A stretch of DNA of 64,000 bases from Prinia subflava (Eukaryota > Chordata > Aves > Passeriformes > Cisticolidae). Under the pieces are notes generated by a model. That model was not told where the DNA came from and did no database searches. It saw only the letters and a program-made list of their open reading frames with translations. Below, piece after piece: positions 40,941 through 52,689 of this stretch. How positions within the stretch are numbered: position 1 is the stretch's first letter; every line of letters starts with the position of its first letter. The stretch is from NCBI RefSeq assembly GCF_021018805.1, contig NC_086247.1:94529338-94593337 (forward strand). The letters are read 5' to 3'. A program made the translations under genes and the position numbers.

Positions 40941-43900
40941 ACAAAATCTTTCACTGAAAACAGCAGGGTCCGAACAACTCAGCTAATCAAACAGGCAATA
41001 AAGAACATGTATGTGGCACCACCTTGTCCATCCTATTTCTGACCACTGAAATAAATTATATGGATTTCAAGTACACAGAAATTATACAAGACTACCTGAC
41101 TTGCCTGCATGTCAATGTCTTGCGCAAGGCTTAAAGAGGGTTTTTTTCCTCAAAAGCAAACCCGTGGCATAAATTAGCTCTTTGGTGACAAACTAAGAGG
41201 ACAAGCTCTTCCTTTCCTGACAGGAGTGCCTGGCTTCACAGCCTGGCACTGTCCATACTCATGCAACGTCAGCCTTTGGAGAATGAATGAAGGTCCAGTA
41301 CCTGCAACGTAAGAGAGTATTAGCCCTGTCCCATGATCAAGGACATGGTGAAGCTCAGCAACCAGACTTGTGTTGCAGTTAAGTGATAATCCTTGTGTTG
41401 TAGGCAGGATTTGACACATAGAAGGATGGACCTGCAGGACAGTGTTGTCATCACAGCAGTCACTCCTGCCCCTGTGCACCCCTCCACAACTAAATAAAAT
41501 GAAGGTTATTTCAAAGAGAGCAACTTGTGTAAACTTGGTTTATACAGAGCTGATATTGCTCTCTCATGGAAGCAGAGACAGGGAAGCAGATAAGAGGAAG
41601 CACTAGAGATGTACAGACGTAATGCACCCTTGCCAGAGAACAGAAAGACATACAAATTGTTGTGCTGGCACAGGACTGTTGTCTGGCTTACTTGTTATCA
41701 GTCTTTGGCATTGACCTGTACCAGGCCCTTTAGGGAAACGTCAGAAACCATACTGATGTTGACTCTAAAATTGCCTACCCATCATGGAAAATTTTCCTAA
41801 CTGTAAGATGTGTGGTTGGTCTTAACCTTCTGGCTCACCTCCTCTCTGTTTTTATATGTCTCTGTTCCTCTTTAGTTTAAATGTAAGCCTAATATATGAA
41901 GTATTTGTAAAATTTGTAAAATTAAGAGACACCTAATGAATTCATTTTTCTTAATTTAATAGTGACTCTGAGTCAGATTCTACATTTAGAAAAGGTGCTT
42001 GTAACACATAATATAGATACATTTTTTTGCTTTGAGAGCACACAAAAAAATAAATATATATAAGAAATCTCCACTAGGAGGAAAGGTGGATCTTTCAATC
42101 AGAAATATTTTTCTGCACCTGACAGAGGAAACATAGCACAACTACTGTCATGGATAGACACTGCAGTCAGCTGCCCAGGTTGTTAAGTGAACCATTTTTG
42201 AAACAGGAATTCGTAGCTGGATGTTACTTTAAAATCAAGCTCTGTGTTCAGAGGGAGAATAGAGGTTTGCAAACACAGTTTTCAGATCTACATGGATATA
42301 TCTGTACAGTTCTGTATGTGACTATGAAATGTACACACTTGGTTCAATAACCTTAAACGTCTTTTCAAAACTAAATGATTCTATATTTCTGTACACACAA
42401 ATAGGTGCACATGCACACACACAAAGCTGATGCATTCATTCAGGAAAGAGATTCCAAACAGGGAAGCGAAACTCTTCCTTTATTCTCACAAAGAGGGGTA
42501 AGAACAGATTCTGCACTATCATTCCTGTTAGCAGGCAGAGGCAGGCAGGGTGATTGACTGATCAATTGATTTTGATCCCAGCAATGGTAGACATTTTGCT
42601 ATAATGGTATAAAATCATGAGCTGGGAGCATTATTGCACTCCTTAGGTAAATCTTTGCAACCCAAAGGTGGTGCTTTATAAATTTTATCTGAGTCACTTC
42701 CCCTGTCACCATCCCACCATTTTATCTTTCAATGGTAAAAAAAAAAACCACAAACCAAAACAATAAAACCAGCAAGTTAATACCACTGCCATTCTGGTTT
42801 ACCTTAAATGAAAGGGCTATCAGGTGACATGAGCAGAGGAGTCAAATGTGCATACTTGAAAATTTCTGCTATTTTATGAGCATTATGAGCACTATAAACT
42901 AAAATGTGTGCCTTTTATTTATAAAATCTGTATGTAACAGATATACAATAATATGACACTCGGCTGCCGGAGTTCGTAGAAAGCAAGGCAGGGAAGAATT
43001 ATATATTTTTCTTTCATTTTATTAATGGTACATCCAAAGAGATCAACACTGCCATATCAGAAATTAGCCTTTGGGCCTCCTTTATGCCTAGAAACTTCTC
43101 AAACAAACTTATGTTTTATTCTACTTTCAAAGAAGAGCAGTTTTAAACAGAATCCACAGGTCTGGTATACCAAAATCCTCAGAATCTTGTCCTATTATTC
43201 GTATCCTCAAGCTTTTTTTTACAAATCCTACCTTGCATAACCCTTCATGTAAAATAAAGGCTGTAATTTTTCATTTGCTAATTTCTGTGAACTCATTTCC
43301 AAAACACTTCTCCACAGTCACACACTGGCCTCTTCTCTCTCTATCCATGTAATCTCCCTTCCCATCATCTCTGTTTCACCTTTTTGCCCTTATCACCATT
43401 CTCTTACTCCTCAAGTGGTTCAATCCCTTATCTGCCTTATGAAACTCCCCTTTTTCTTCCTTTGTAATAGCACTTCTTTACCAAGTATCCATTATAGGCT
43501 ACACTGTTTTTCCTCCTCCTGATTTCTACACATCTCTCAATGATTCTAACCCAGGCTACACTATATGAACTAATACATGTGGTCTGAAAAGAAACTGTAT
43601 TCCAGCACATTGCTTATTTAATTTGTGAAAACTCACAAGTTATAGAAAAAGTAAAATACCAGAAAGCTTTTCAGAAATCTCTCTGGCCAACAAAGTATTA
43701 AAAAAAGATTCAAACCCAGCAGAAATGCCAACCCTTAAAAGCCTTCCCACATACTTAGAGCTTTCTCCTGTTTCTGCAGCGTGACATAATGGTTTACATT
43801 GAAAAGCCAACATACTTATCTTGAGATTTGATGATCTTGCTCAGACTGGACTTCAGAATTTAAATGTTTCCATGCTCCCTTATCTAACACTTTATTCTTT

Positions 43901-44279
43901 CTCACATTCCTGTTATTCATATGGGTGTGCAGTCTGAGTGGGCAAGCCAAAATCATTTATGGAAATGTATGCTGCCTAGTTTTCAAAAAGATTGTATTTC
44001 AGCTATCCTTATTTCAGATCACAGCACATGGGCTATCATTTAAAACTTGCAAATACTCAGACAAACAGGGGCAACTCAGCTAGCTTTGGTAGTAAAGATG
44101 GCATCACTAGCACAAACTGCATAAATGTTACATGCAAACATGAAAACACATGTAGGATTTTGCAAATTATAAAGGCATTTTCAAAAGCCCTTGCATTTGA
44201 AAATATCAGACGTTCTTTCTAAAGGGAAGCTAGAGTGACACAGAGAGAAGCTGTTTCCTAATCAGGTGCTGCCTGTACC

Positions 44280-44480
44280 CAAGCAGGGTAATCTAATTTA
44301 CAAGTAGGTGACCTATATAGCTGATTATTTATTCAACTAATCAAATTATATTGTGTCATTTGATGCTGGGATGTACACAGTGCTGACACGATGTTATTTT
44401 TTGTCACCAGATAAGGGGAATTGATTCTAATCTATATTACTTTTGTTAGTCATCAACTCTTACACCTAGACATGCCAAGA
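44280..44480. promoter_or_regulatory. Candidate upstream element 1 kb left of the first CpG island
   Basis: AATCTAATTTACAAG, GCTGATTATTTATTC, CTAATCAAATTATATTG, GTCACCAGATAAGG (GATA-like) and GGAATTGATTCTAATC occur within 200 bp of low-repeat sequence close to the CpG-rich domain. Confidence 0.22.
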
Positions 44481-45199
44481 GAAGCATGAATGCATTTTGT
44501 GAAGTTCAATAGCACACATATCATTAGGTCATAGCAAAGATGTGCATTGTTGAACAACTGAAACAAACAAACCAGCATCCATCACCATTTGATCAACTGT
44601 TTCTATGTATCAGTAATGTAAGGCAGTAAACACCCTTCTGCCCCTCTCGCACCAGTCACTGCCATGACGCATTTGCCCTTTTGCACCTCTTCATTTTTGT
44701 CCTTCTGTCATCATCTGGTTTTAGGAAGAGACCACCGTGCATTAGATTGCATCTTTTGAGAAACCTTGCCTCTTGCTATCCCAAAAAGCACTGAAATCTT
44801 AAGAAAATGGTCCATTCACCTGTGTACTTGTGATGCCCATTTTATATTAATTGCAGGCTGGATGTCATAACCTGGACAAAAGTTTTCCTTTTTTTTTATT
44901 ATTATTTTGATTGACTGATTTTATTCTCTAACAATATCTACTGCAAAGGTCAGTGAACAATTCTGAGATATCGGGTAGTGCTGGGGAATTCGTGAGCAGG
45001 GCTCTGTGTCTGTGTGCCCTAATGACGAGCAGCAATGAAGCCACAGCAGATCTCGGTATTTCTCCCATCCCTCCCCACCCTACGTTGTTGGTTGGGGTTT
45101 TTTTCAAAGACCCTGCAGATTTTTTTCAGTGAAGAGGAGGCGCAGAGAGAGGGGATGCTGAGGACTTAGTGGGAAGCAGGAAAGTTTTTTAAATCCATA

Positions 45200-46040
45200 A
45201 TTATGAGCAGCTCATGGAGCCAACGGAGCCTCCTGTGCGGGGTGTTGGGGAGAACTATGACAGTAATTGTTGCCGCTGTCACCCTCATGGATGGGGGGCT
45301 CTGCCCCCGATCCGCGGGGAGGAGAGAGATGGGAACTGCAGGAGACTGGTCTCGACTCCCAGTGTTGAAGCCGCCGGCTGTCACGGCTGCCACCCTCCCT
45401 GGGCCATAGTCGTGCGTGGAAACTCCCGGTGGGAATCTTCCCTCCGGAAAAGCCCCGAGGGAGAGCGGCGGCCCCGCAGCCGGGGCCGAGGCTGCTGGAG
45501 AGGGCACGGGAAGACAGGGACCAGACTGTTCGCTCTGGAGAAGTTGGCGGCGGCGCAGCGGGCGGCGGGGATGTCACCGGGGCAGCAGGGGTGTCACCGA
45601 GCCGGCAGCCCCGGCGGAGCGTGTGGCCGGGCGGGCGCCTCTCCGCCGCACCGTGGATGCGCCGGGCGGGGGCTCAGCCGCGCCGCACCGGGAGCGCCCG
45701 CGCCTCGGCGGCGGCGGGTCGGGCACGGCCCGGCGGGCACGGCCCGGCTCGGCTCAGGTCCCCGGGCTCGGCCCGGTTACCCCCGGCAGGCCAGGTCGGG
45801 CCCCGCTCGTCCCTCGGCGCGGCCGCCTCTGGCTGGGGTGTGCCCGGCGCTGCGCCCCCACCCCGTTCCCCACAAAAGGTGTTGGTGGTAAGGAAGCGCC
45901 TTCTCCCCCGAGCTGTGCATCCTTGGGGCACTGGAGGGAGTGAATGCAACTCCAGCTGCAGTGGCCGCTTCCATCGCTGTCCTCCCGTCCCTCCCCCCGC
46001 CTTCTCGTCTCGCCTGAAAAGAGCAAACTTGCGCTGAAAT
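45200..46040. promoter_or_regulatory. Upstream CpG island about 7-8 kb 5' of SALL3
   Basis: The AT-rich desert ends abruptly here. CpG density is very high from about 45400 to 45860 and returns to AT-rich by 46050. Long open frames are present on both strands (up to 225 codons on plus), with the low-complexity Arg/Gly/Pro/Ala translation typical of CpG islands; I see no protein domain in them. It could be the promoter of a divergent non-coding transcript, an alternative far-upstream SALL3 promoter or an orphan enhancer-linked island. Confidence 0.65.
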
Positions 46041-46320
46041 GGCACCTCTGCTCGTGCACCAGCCTAACCAGCCCATTAAATATGATCAACGTACCGTTCG
46101 CATAGATTGAAACCTTTCCCAGTCCTGATTGCTCCAAAGGGGAATCACGTCCTACCTCCCACCTTCTCAATCTTCATTCTCCCAGTGTACACACGCTTGT
46201 AATTACTGGTGATTGTACTAATGCAACCCTGAGCAAAAGCATGCTGGTACTATGGAGAGGGAAGGCGAAGGAAATACCGTTAATTTAGGGCAATGTGTAT
46301 GTGGATTATGTTTGTTTAGG

Positions 46321-46395
46321 GGTTTTTTTGTTTGTTTTGGTTTTTTTGTTTGTTTGTTTGTTTGTTGTTTGTTGTTGTTGTTGTTGTTGTTTTTC
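46321..46395 (+). repeat. GTTT/GTT simple repeat
   Basis: TTTGTTTGTTTG units pass into TTGTTGTTG units over about 75 bp. The sequence is low-complexity and G/T-only on the plus strand, 300 bp right of the first CpG island. Confidence 0.85.
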
Positions 46396-46780
46396 TTTTC
46401 TACACCATCCTATAGATGCTCGTTAAGCATCAACCCAAACATCAGGGCTCGTTTCCTCGGCTCCTTTTTTGTTTTCCTGTTGGACTTTTTTTTTTTTTTT
46501 CCTCCCTTTACCAGATCACAGGGTGATTTGAAAAGAAATTACGGATCTCTTCGTGGACCAGCAGAAGGAGAGAAAGTGAGAAGACGACTTGCTGGTCCTG
46601 ACTCTAGCCAAGGAGAATGCTGCCTGGTCCCACTTCTGCCGTGATTGCTTCTTGCATAACTCTCTGTATTCACCGCAGACCGCTGCGCTCGGGGGCGGAG
46701 GGGGGGCACCCCAGTATAATATCACGTCGGGCCTTCTCTGCACTTGAATCCCCTCCTTCAGCAGAGCAGGGTTCGAAGCG

Positions 46781-46807
46781 TGATCATCACTTCGGTGATC
46801 ATCACTT
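46781..46807 (+). repeat. Two exact copies of TGATCATCACTT, 15-bp period
   Basis: TGATCATCACTT lies at 46781-46792 and 46796-46807, separated by CGG. The core TGATCA is palindromic. The pair lies between the first two upstream CpG islands and could be a paired transcription-factor site or a short duplication. Confidence 0.7.
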
Positions 46808-47109
46808 GGTTTCCTTTGAAGGCGGCTGAACGGTCTTTTTCTTAAGCTAAGAGGGGTTTTTTGGATTTTTATTATTTGTTTGGATGACATTCGCTGTTCC
46901 GCTCGCCCCTGCCCCCGCGGCGTGTGCACATACACACGCACTCACATACACACACTCTCACAGCCCTTTTCTTTTCATCATCAGCAAATAAAGATTAGGT
47001 GGGCAGATTATAGAAAGCGTTTTCAGTCCTGTGCTGATCTTTATTCCAGAGCCTTTGTGATGATATTGATGATGATGATGGTCAAGCGGACAGTTTGATT
47101 TTTGTGTTT

Positions 47110-47370
47110 GGAGCTAGTTATAAAGAATCAATATTATATCAAGGGGTAACTTTCGTGATAAAGGACTTTAACCACTCTGGCTATTCATCATAAGTCTGTA
47201 GCAAGCAGATAGGTCAAAAGAAATTATATTGCACTAAAGAGTGTGTCTTCTTATCTCTCCTATACCAGGGGAATAAGGGACAAGCCGATCGATACAGTAG
47301 CTGCTGTATACTTCTTGCAATTATCAATAGCTGATTTCGTCTTTTGAGGCCTGCATCTATTAATACAAAC
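47110..47370. promoter_or_regulatory. Candidate upstream regulatory block between CpG islands
   Basis: Low-repeat sequence with GAATCAATATTATATC, AACTTTCGTGATAAAGG, CAGATAGG, TTCTTATCTCTCC (GATA-like, reverse), GATCGATAC and AATTATCAATAGCTG. The position, 6 kb upstream of SALL3 and between two CpG islands, adds weight. No ORF. Confidence 0.28.
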
Positions 47371-48859
47371 TAATAATAATCTTCTGAGCATATCTGTAGC
47401 CAAGGCAATGAAAGTTTTTATACTTGCAGACACTATTTACATAGCTAAAATTAATGGATAATGTAACATCGTTTATTTGTGTGTGTCTGAAGTGTATATG
47501 TGTATCTATATATATATATATATTCATCTCACTTTTATTTTTCAGAAGCATACAGATTTTTGCAAAGGGGTTAAGCCCACTAATTTTACTTGCATGCTGC
47601 ATTCCTACATGCACTTCCTGGAGTATGTATTGACAGACGTGTTGCAATACAAATACAGGGTTTTAATATATATAGCACTTATGCATCTATATGTGTGAAT
47701 GACATGTATGTATGAGCTTTATTGTGTGTTGTCTTGATAATATCCCCACAACAATGTGTGTTACAAATGTTTCACAAAGTATTTAAATTCGTGGTTAAAT
47801 TATCAGCTGTTAGGTTAAGGAACGGAAGTAGATGGCAATTGGAGTTTGCTACGTGTGAACATAAGCTTTTGTGTATATGAATCAATGTTTATTTAGACCC
47901 AAGGGTGTATTAAAGACCCAAGTATTAAATAAAAGGATAAGTAACTTGAATGTTTAAGGCAAAACATTTAGGCAGAGATGTGCTGTAGACTGGTTCTATG
48001 AATCTCGTGGTGGGGCTAGTTGCTTCCCACAAAAAAAAAAAAAATGTTATAGAAAAGAAACATCTTTATAATTGACATTTGACATGCTGTTTGGGTTAGG
48101 CTGTGGTAGACCAAGCACAGATTCCCCTCTGATGGAAACATTTATCACCATGATTGCTGCAGAGCGGCAGGTGGTGTTATCAATTACCTCTTCTTACCAA
48201 TAATAATATTAGTATGGTAATATCTTTGCTCACGTGAGAACGGATTACTGGTCAGTTGTTGCAGCTTTAAACAGAAAAAAAAAAAAAATCGTGCTGAATT
48301 TAACCCCAGGGTCCTCAAACAAAAGTTGTGGTGTAGAAAGGACCTCAGAAGACGATACTTCAGCCTGCCAGGAAGAGTAGGAGATGACAGAAAATGAAGC
48401 CCAAATAATTGCACGCCCCTTCAAATAAAGTTGCTGAGCAAAATAATAACTTTAAAAGATGGTAGATGGATTGCACAAAACGTTAGATCCATCTTATCCG
48501 CACATTAGTAACTTTGATGGGTTTAAGAACAACAACATTGTATAAAGCGTAAGTGTAGACAGAACTACTTATATGCTCTTTATAGAGTCAGTCTTGTAGA
48601 AGAGCTTTCTGATGGTTTTTATGAACTCCGAATAAGGATAAAAATTAAAGCAAAAGTATAACAAGGTGTCGCATTAATGTAAAAAATAATGGACTGGTTG
48701 GTAAATGACATTATTAAGCAGGCAGAATAATAACATGTCTATTCTGACAATGAAAGCAACATCGCAAAAGAAGAAGACAATTAACAAATTAGATTTAATT
48801 ATGGTAGAAAAGACTCCACTTTTGTTTCCCATCACTAGTAAGGTATTTTGATGTACCCA

Positions 48860-49440
48860 CCAGTCACGGCGAGGGGGAAGCGAGCGGGCGCGGTTTGAGC
48901 CGGAACACGCGTGCCTGCCAGCCCCGCAACCGCGCTCCCCGCTCGCCTGCGCGCCCCTACCTGTGTGGGTGCGCAGAGATTTACGCGGCTGAGCGATTCC
49001 ATCCCTTCCCCCCCACCCCCCCAACAGCAGTGGCCGGGTTTTTTAGCAGCCCAACCTCAGCGAACGCATAATTACTTTTTTTTTTTTTTTCATCCTCGAC
49101 TCAAAAGATTAATTAAAAGGTCCCTGGAAAAGTTTGCGGTGTAATGGGGAGCGAGGGAGGAGGAAGGGGCCGGAGGAGACGTGTATCACTTCATAACTTT
49201 CCACTCGCCCCCCGAGCCCGCTACGCTGGCAGGGTTTTCCACGCAGGTCGTGTAGAAAGTTTTTCCCGGCGATGTGCACCGTCGCCGGCCGTGCGTCCCG
49301 GCGGTGCCAGAGGCAGCCGGGGCTCCGCAGCTCCTCTCCGGCGGGGGGCAGCGGCCGCCCCGCTCCGCGCCGCCCGGCACCCGCTCCGCAGCCCCCGCGC
49401 GGCGCGGCCGGCTCGTTCTCCCGAAGAAAAAGTGGGAAGG
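48860..49440. promoter_or_regulatory. CpG island about 4-4.5 kb 5' of SALL3 (bipartite)
   Basis: Two CpG-rich lobes (about 48865-48990 and 49140-49440) are separated by a T-run with AT-rich sequence at 49070-49135. The right lobe is very dense (GCGGCCGCCCCGC near 49348). Open frames here are compositional. AT-rich, motif-dense sequence follows immediately at 49480. It is the second of three separate islands leading up to the SALL3 promoter and may act as an orphan island or enhancer RNA promoter. Confidence 0.6.
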
Positions 49441-49484
49441 CGAGCGGCATAAGGGAAAAGAAAGCCATAAAATGTATCACTTGT

Positions 49485-49710
49485 AACCCTAGAATATGTT
49501 AATGCCAAGAGATACAAATCTGGTAATTATGCCTTTCTTGCCTGTTGTGTTCTCCATTGTTCATTAAACATTAAAGACGGGATTATTTAATTTTCCACTT
49601 AAAGATTCTCTCACGTTCCTCAAAATCATATTAATTTTCAATCATTTTAATTTTTACAAAGGACAAAGTTTTGGGTTTATAACCCTGCCAATGAGCCGCC
49701 GGGTTTTTTC
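49485..49710. promoter_or_regulatory. Candidate SALL3 upstream element with SOX/TCF and homeodomain motifs
   Basis: Immediately right of the 49.4-kb CpG island is an AT-rich block with TGGTAATTATGC, CTCCATTGTTCATTAAAC (SOX-like core), ATTATTTAATTTTCC, CATATTAATTTTC and TTTTACAAAGGACAAAG (SOX/TCF-like pair). It is about 3.7 kb upstream of the SALL3 start. Juxtaposition of an island with a motif-dense AT block is typical of developmental enhancers, but activity is inferred. Confidence 0.32.
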
Positions 49711-50849
49711 CCTCACATGACACTTTTAAAACGTTCTTCTAGAAATCGTCTGCTGCTGAAGGAACTACCAGGCACCGAGCAATAGAAAACGCCAAAGTTT
49801 TGGGGGGTGGGTGGTGACTGGGGGTGGGGAATGTTGCCTCAGCAACAACAACAAATCTTTTCAAAAGATGACTGAATGAAAATTGACACATTTCAGATAC
49901 TACAGCAATTGTGGGGGGAAATTCCTGGACGAGGTGAAAGTGCGTCCTCACTTACTCTTCATTCATTTGGCAAATATCTCAGCCAAAGAATACTAGCTAA
50001 GCCTCCTCACCTAAAAAAAAATCAGGGAAAATGTCCTTCTCTGGTTTTGAAGGGAAAGCCCTAACTCCAGCTCCCTACTCACGGCTGCTGTGCTGCGGGT
50101 TACTCGAACGCCCGCAGATGCTGGCTTTCACCTGCACTCTGCCTACAGCCTCACGCAGCACATACACACGCACAATGTGTTGTTCGTGTAAGCTGGCTGC
50201 AATAAATCCCTACTTCTGTAGGAAAAAAACCCTCATGCTCAATTAATGGGCTCCCCTCCCACTTCATATCAGAAAATTGCACCATATTTCAACCATCACC
50301 ATTGTCTCCAGGTATTTTAAACGAAACACTCTTAGTGCGACCAAACTTTCAGCAAGGACGGATGCACGGGAAAAAGATGCACCAGAATTTATAGGCAGTA
50401 AAGTTTTTTAATTGTGAAGCGGGCAATCATTGCAAGGACTGTCGTGCACACATCTCGCCAAACGATGGGCAGAAAAGTACGTTCGTCTAAGACCAAAAAG
50501 CATTGATCTGGCGTTTCAGTGTTCTTTCCCTTAGGAGCTGTGCCCGTTTCTAACGAATACGTGCCCCACAGAAGTCGCGGATGTCGTGCATGTCAGCAAA
50601 CTACACGGAGTGGCCTAAACTGTCTCCTCTAACTTTATTTGGTTTGCCTACCAACATAAAAGCGGGGAATAAACCGAAAGCCCAGAGACAGGGTATCAGA
50701 GCTCACGAGATAAAGGGAGCTATCAGCAGGGAAAGTTTACACAGAGAAGGTTCCCAAAGAAGCCCGGGTTAGTGTGTTTTAAGGACTAGGGCTGGATTAC
50801 ACGGGCTGGGGTGGAGGTATTAGGAGGAAATCCCTTTCACTGATCCCCA
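49711..50849. other. Spacer between the second and third CpG islands
   Basis: Moderate GC content; scattered CpG increases towards the right. Chance frames of up to 71 codons only. No repeat or RNA gene recognised. Confidence 0.5.
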
Positions 50850-51478
50850 GCCCCATGCGCGGAGCTGCCCTCCTCCCTCCCGCGGCCGGCAAGGTGGGCT
50901 GCGCCTCCGCGCCCCTGCGAGGGCCGGCGCCGGGGCAGCTCCGCCGAGCGCGGCACCGGGCGGGGGTCGGCGGGGCCGGGCTGCGACTAACATATTTTGA
51001 AAAAATAAATTGGGAAAAAAAAAAAAAAAAGAAAGAAAGAAAAACTAAACAAAACGGTGGAGGGGATCGCAGGAGCCGCTGTGGGAGCCCCCCCTCCCGG
51101 AAAGCAAACACGCACAGCGCGGAGCAGCGCGACAGGACAGTGCGCACGCTGCGGGCCCCTGCGCGGTGCGGCACTGCGGAGATCGGCGACGGTGGGGTAC
51201 ATCCTAGCGGCGGCTGGCTGCCATGGGAGCGGCCCCGGCCGAGGGGGAGGCGAGCACGGACGGCCATGGGAAGCGGCAACTTGTGGCGGCGGCCGGGAAG
51301 ACGGAGCTGCTGCGCGGTGGAGGGGCCACCCGCCTCCCCGGGGGACGGACGGGGCGGGAGGGACGCGAGTCGGCGGGACAGGGCGGGGGAGGCTCGGCCC
51401 GGCTCCCAGGCAACTTGTAATGCGATAAGAGGGGAAAGCGGGGGGTGAGGGGGAGGGAAGTCTCTCCCCACCCCATGT

Positions 51479-51493
51479 CCCCCCCCCCCCCCC
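51479..51493. repeat. C15 homopolymer (G15 on minus strand)
   Basis: Fifteen consecutive C inside the main upstream CpG island, followed within 25 bp by a run of A and a run of G. The minus strand could form G-rich secondary structure. Exact length may be affected by sequencing. Confidence 0.85.
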
Positions 51494-51874
51494 ACCACTT
51501 TTACAAAAAAAAAAAAGGGGGGGTCCTGGGAGAAAAACCACTGTTGGGAAAGTACGTGCGGAGAGGGAGGCTCGGCGGCGACGGGGAGCGGATCGGGCTG
51601 CGGGGCTGGGGGCAGCCCAGGCGGCAGCCCCGGCAGCACGGCACGGGAGGCGGAGGAGGAGGAGGAGAGTAGGAGGAGCTGCCGTGTGACCCGCTCCTCT
51701 CCCAAACTTGAAAGTTTATCTGCCCGAAATCAAGAGCGGCCGCGGTGCGCGCAGCGCTCCTCGGCGCGGAGTGGAAGCAGCCACCGGCGGAGCTGCCGCG
51801 CAGGGAGCAGCTGGCTGCGTCGCTGAGAACGAGGCAGGGGAGGGGGGATCACCCGACGACGACAACAACAGCCA

Positions 51875-51893
51875 CCCCCCCCCCCCCCCCCCC
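51875..51893. repeat. C19 homopolymer (G19 on minus strand)
   Basis: Nineteen consecutive C follow a short GACGAC/AACAACA stretch at the right end of the main upstream CpG island. It is the second long C-run in 400 bp. Length-polymorphic and capable of G-quadruplex formation on the minus strand. Confidence 0.85.
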
Positions 51894-52045
51894 ACCAAAA
51901 CTGAGAGACGGTCCATACTATTTGCTGGAGACCAAGGACTTGCTCATCGGCGCACACGCGAGCCCGCTGTCATTAGCTAACAGGACACACGGCTGAGCCG
52001 GGGGGGTGGGTGGGCGGAAGGGTGAGGAGTGTCACAAAAAGTCAT

Positions 52046-52620
52046 TACAACCTGAGAGAGAGAGGGAGAAAGAAAAAAACTTCCTACCAATGGACAACAG
52101 GAAGTGACCACCACCACCAACGGGGAGTCTCTGCTTGGAGAAAGAAGCTGCAAGACAAAGAAGAGGGAAGGAGAGGTGAAAGACAAAACTGCCCAAGGTC
52201 TTCTGCGAGTGCGTGCGTGCGTGCGCTTTCGAGAGCGGAGAGAACAAAAGTCAGCCGGGAAGGGGAGACAGAAAGAGCCACGGGAAAGGAAACAGGATGG
52301 AGGAAGAGCTAAAGAGAAACATGTGAAGATCAAGGCAAAAGAGAAGTACAACGCCGAAAAAGAAAGCACACCGAAAAGAAAAGGAAAAAGAGAAGGCATA
52401 CACAAAAGTTTCTTTTCCTTCTGGGAAGAAATTACTCACACGCAGAGAGAAATCAGACGCTTTGCAGCTCAACTTCTGGGGAGAGAGAGATCGAGAGAGC
52501 AGAGGACGCGGAGTGATGTGAAGAAAGAAAAGGGGAAAAAAATAAGGCAGAGAACAGAAAGCACAGCAAAAGAAACTGAGATAAGGGGGGAGGAAAGCAC
52601 GACAGACAGAAAAGCGAAGA
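52046..52620 (+). other. Purine-skewed block upstream of SALL3
   Basis: The plus strand is strongly enriched in A and G for about 570 bp (GAGAGAGAGGGAGAAAGAAA-like runs), with a brief (TGCG)n run near 52207-52222. The lack of T leaves a 179-codon Lys/Glu/Arg-rich open frame (52104-52643) with no recognisable domain, which I treat as an artefact of composition. The skew on the coding strand next to the promoter suits R-loops or GAGA-type Polycomb recruitment, both inferred. Part of it may be transcribed as leader. Confidence 0.55.
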
Positions 52621-52689
52621 TCGTGACCTTTCCCAACAAGTGAACTTTGCACATATGTTGTGTAAAGTGTGTGCAAAACAGATTCCCTC

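Larger units (their letters stand above)
37378..45199. other. Intergenic AT-rich DNA, no supported gene
   Basis: No frame longer than 101 codons and none with a domain. It contains the 12-bp hairpin at 40.09 kb, the imperfect duplication at 40.83 kb and candidate elements at 38.9 and 44.3 kb. The segment 41100-41520 is somewhat GC-richer and could be a worn mobile element, but no family is recognised. Confidence 0.55.
46041..48859. other. AT-rich spacer between the first two CpG islands
   Basis: It holds the GTTT repeat, the TGATCATCACTT pair, a small CpG-containing patch at about 46680-46920, a (TA)n run at about 47507-47522 and the candidate element at 47.1-47.4 kb. No exon recognised. Confidence 0.5.
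50850..52000. promoter_or_regulatory. CpG island upstream of SALL3 (main upstream island)
   Basis: This stretch of about 1.1 kb is strongly GC- and CpG-rich, for example around 50880-50990, 51060-51240 and 51540-51860. It is interrupted by an A-run (51016-51031), a C15 run (51479-51493) with adjacent A and G runs, and a C19 run (51875-51893). All six frames carry long spurious open frames because stop codons are rare at this composition; the proline/arginine/glycine-rich translations have no recognisable domain. It lies 1.3-2.5 kb upstream of the SALL3 start and is probably part of one broad unmethylated promoter domain. An upstream alternative first exon cannot be excluded. Confidence 0.7.

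Noticed and set aside
45214..45891. 225-codon plus-strand open frame and overlapping 175- and 202-codon frames
   Set aside because: All three plus frames and the minus strand stay open together, which is a CpG-island composition effect. No domain or conserved motif seen.
50797..51705. 302-codon minus-strand open frame
   Set aside because: It lies in a CpG island with overlapping long frames on the other strand. The translation is Pro/Arg/Ser-rich low complexity with homopolymer-derived runs and no domain.
52104..52643. 179-codon Lys/Glu/Arg-rich open frame upstream of SALL3
   Set aside because: It arises from T-poor purine-rich DNA, where stop codons are rare. No recognisable fold or start context; kept only as a compositional finding.
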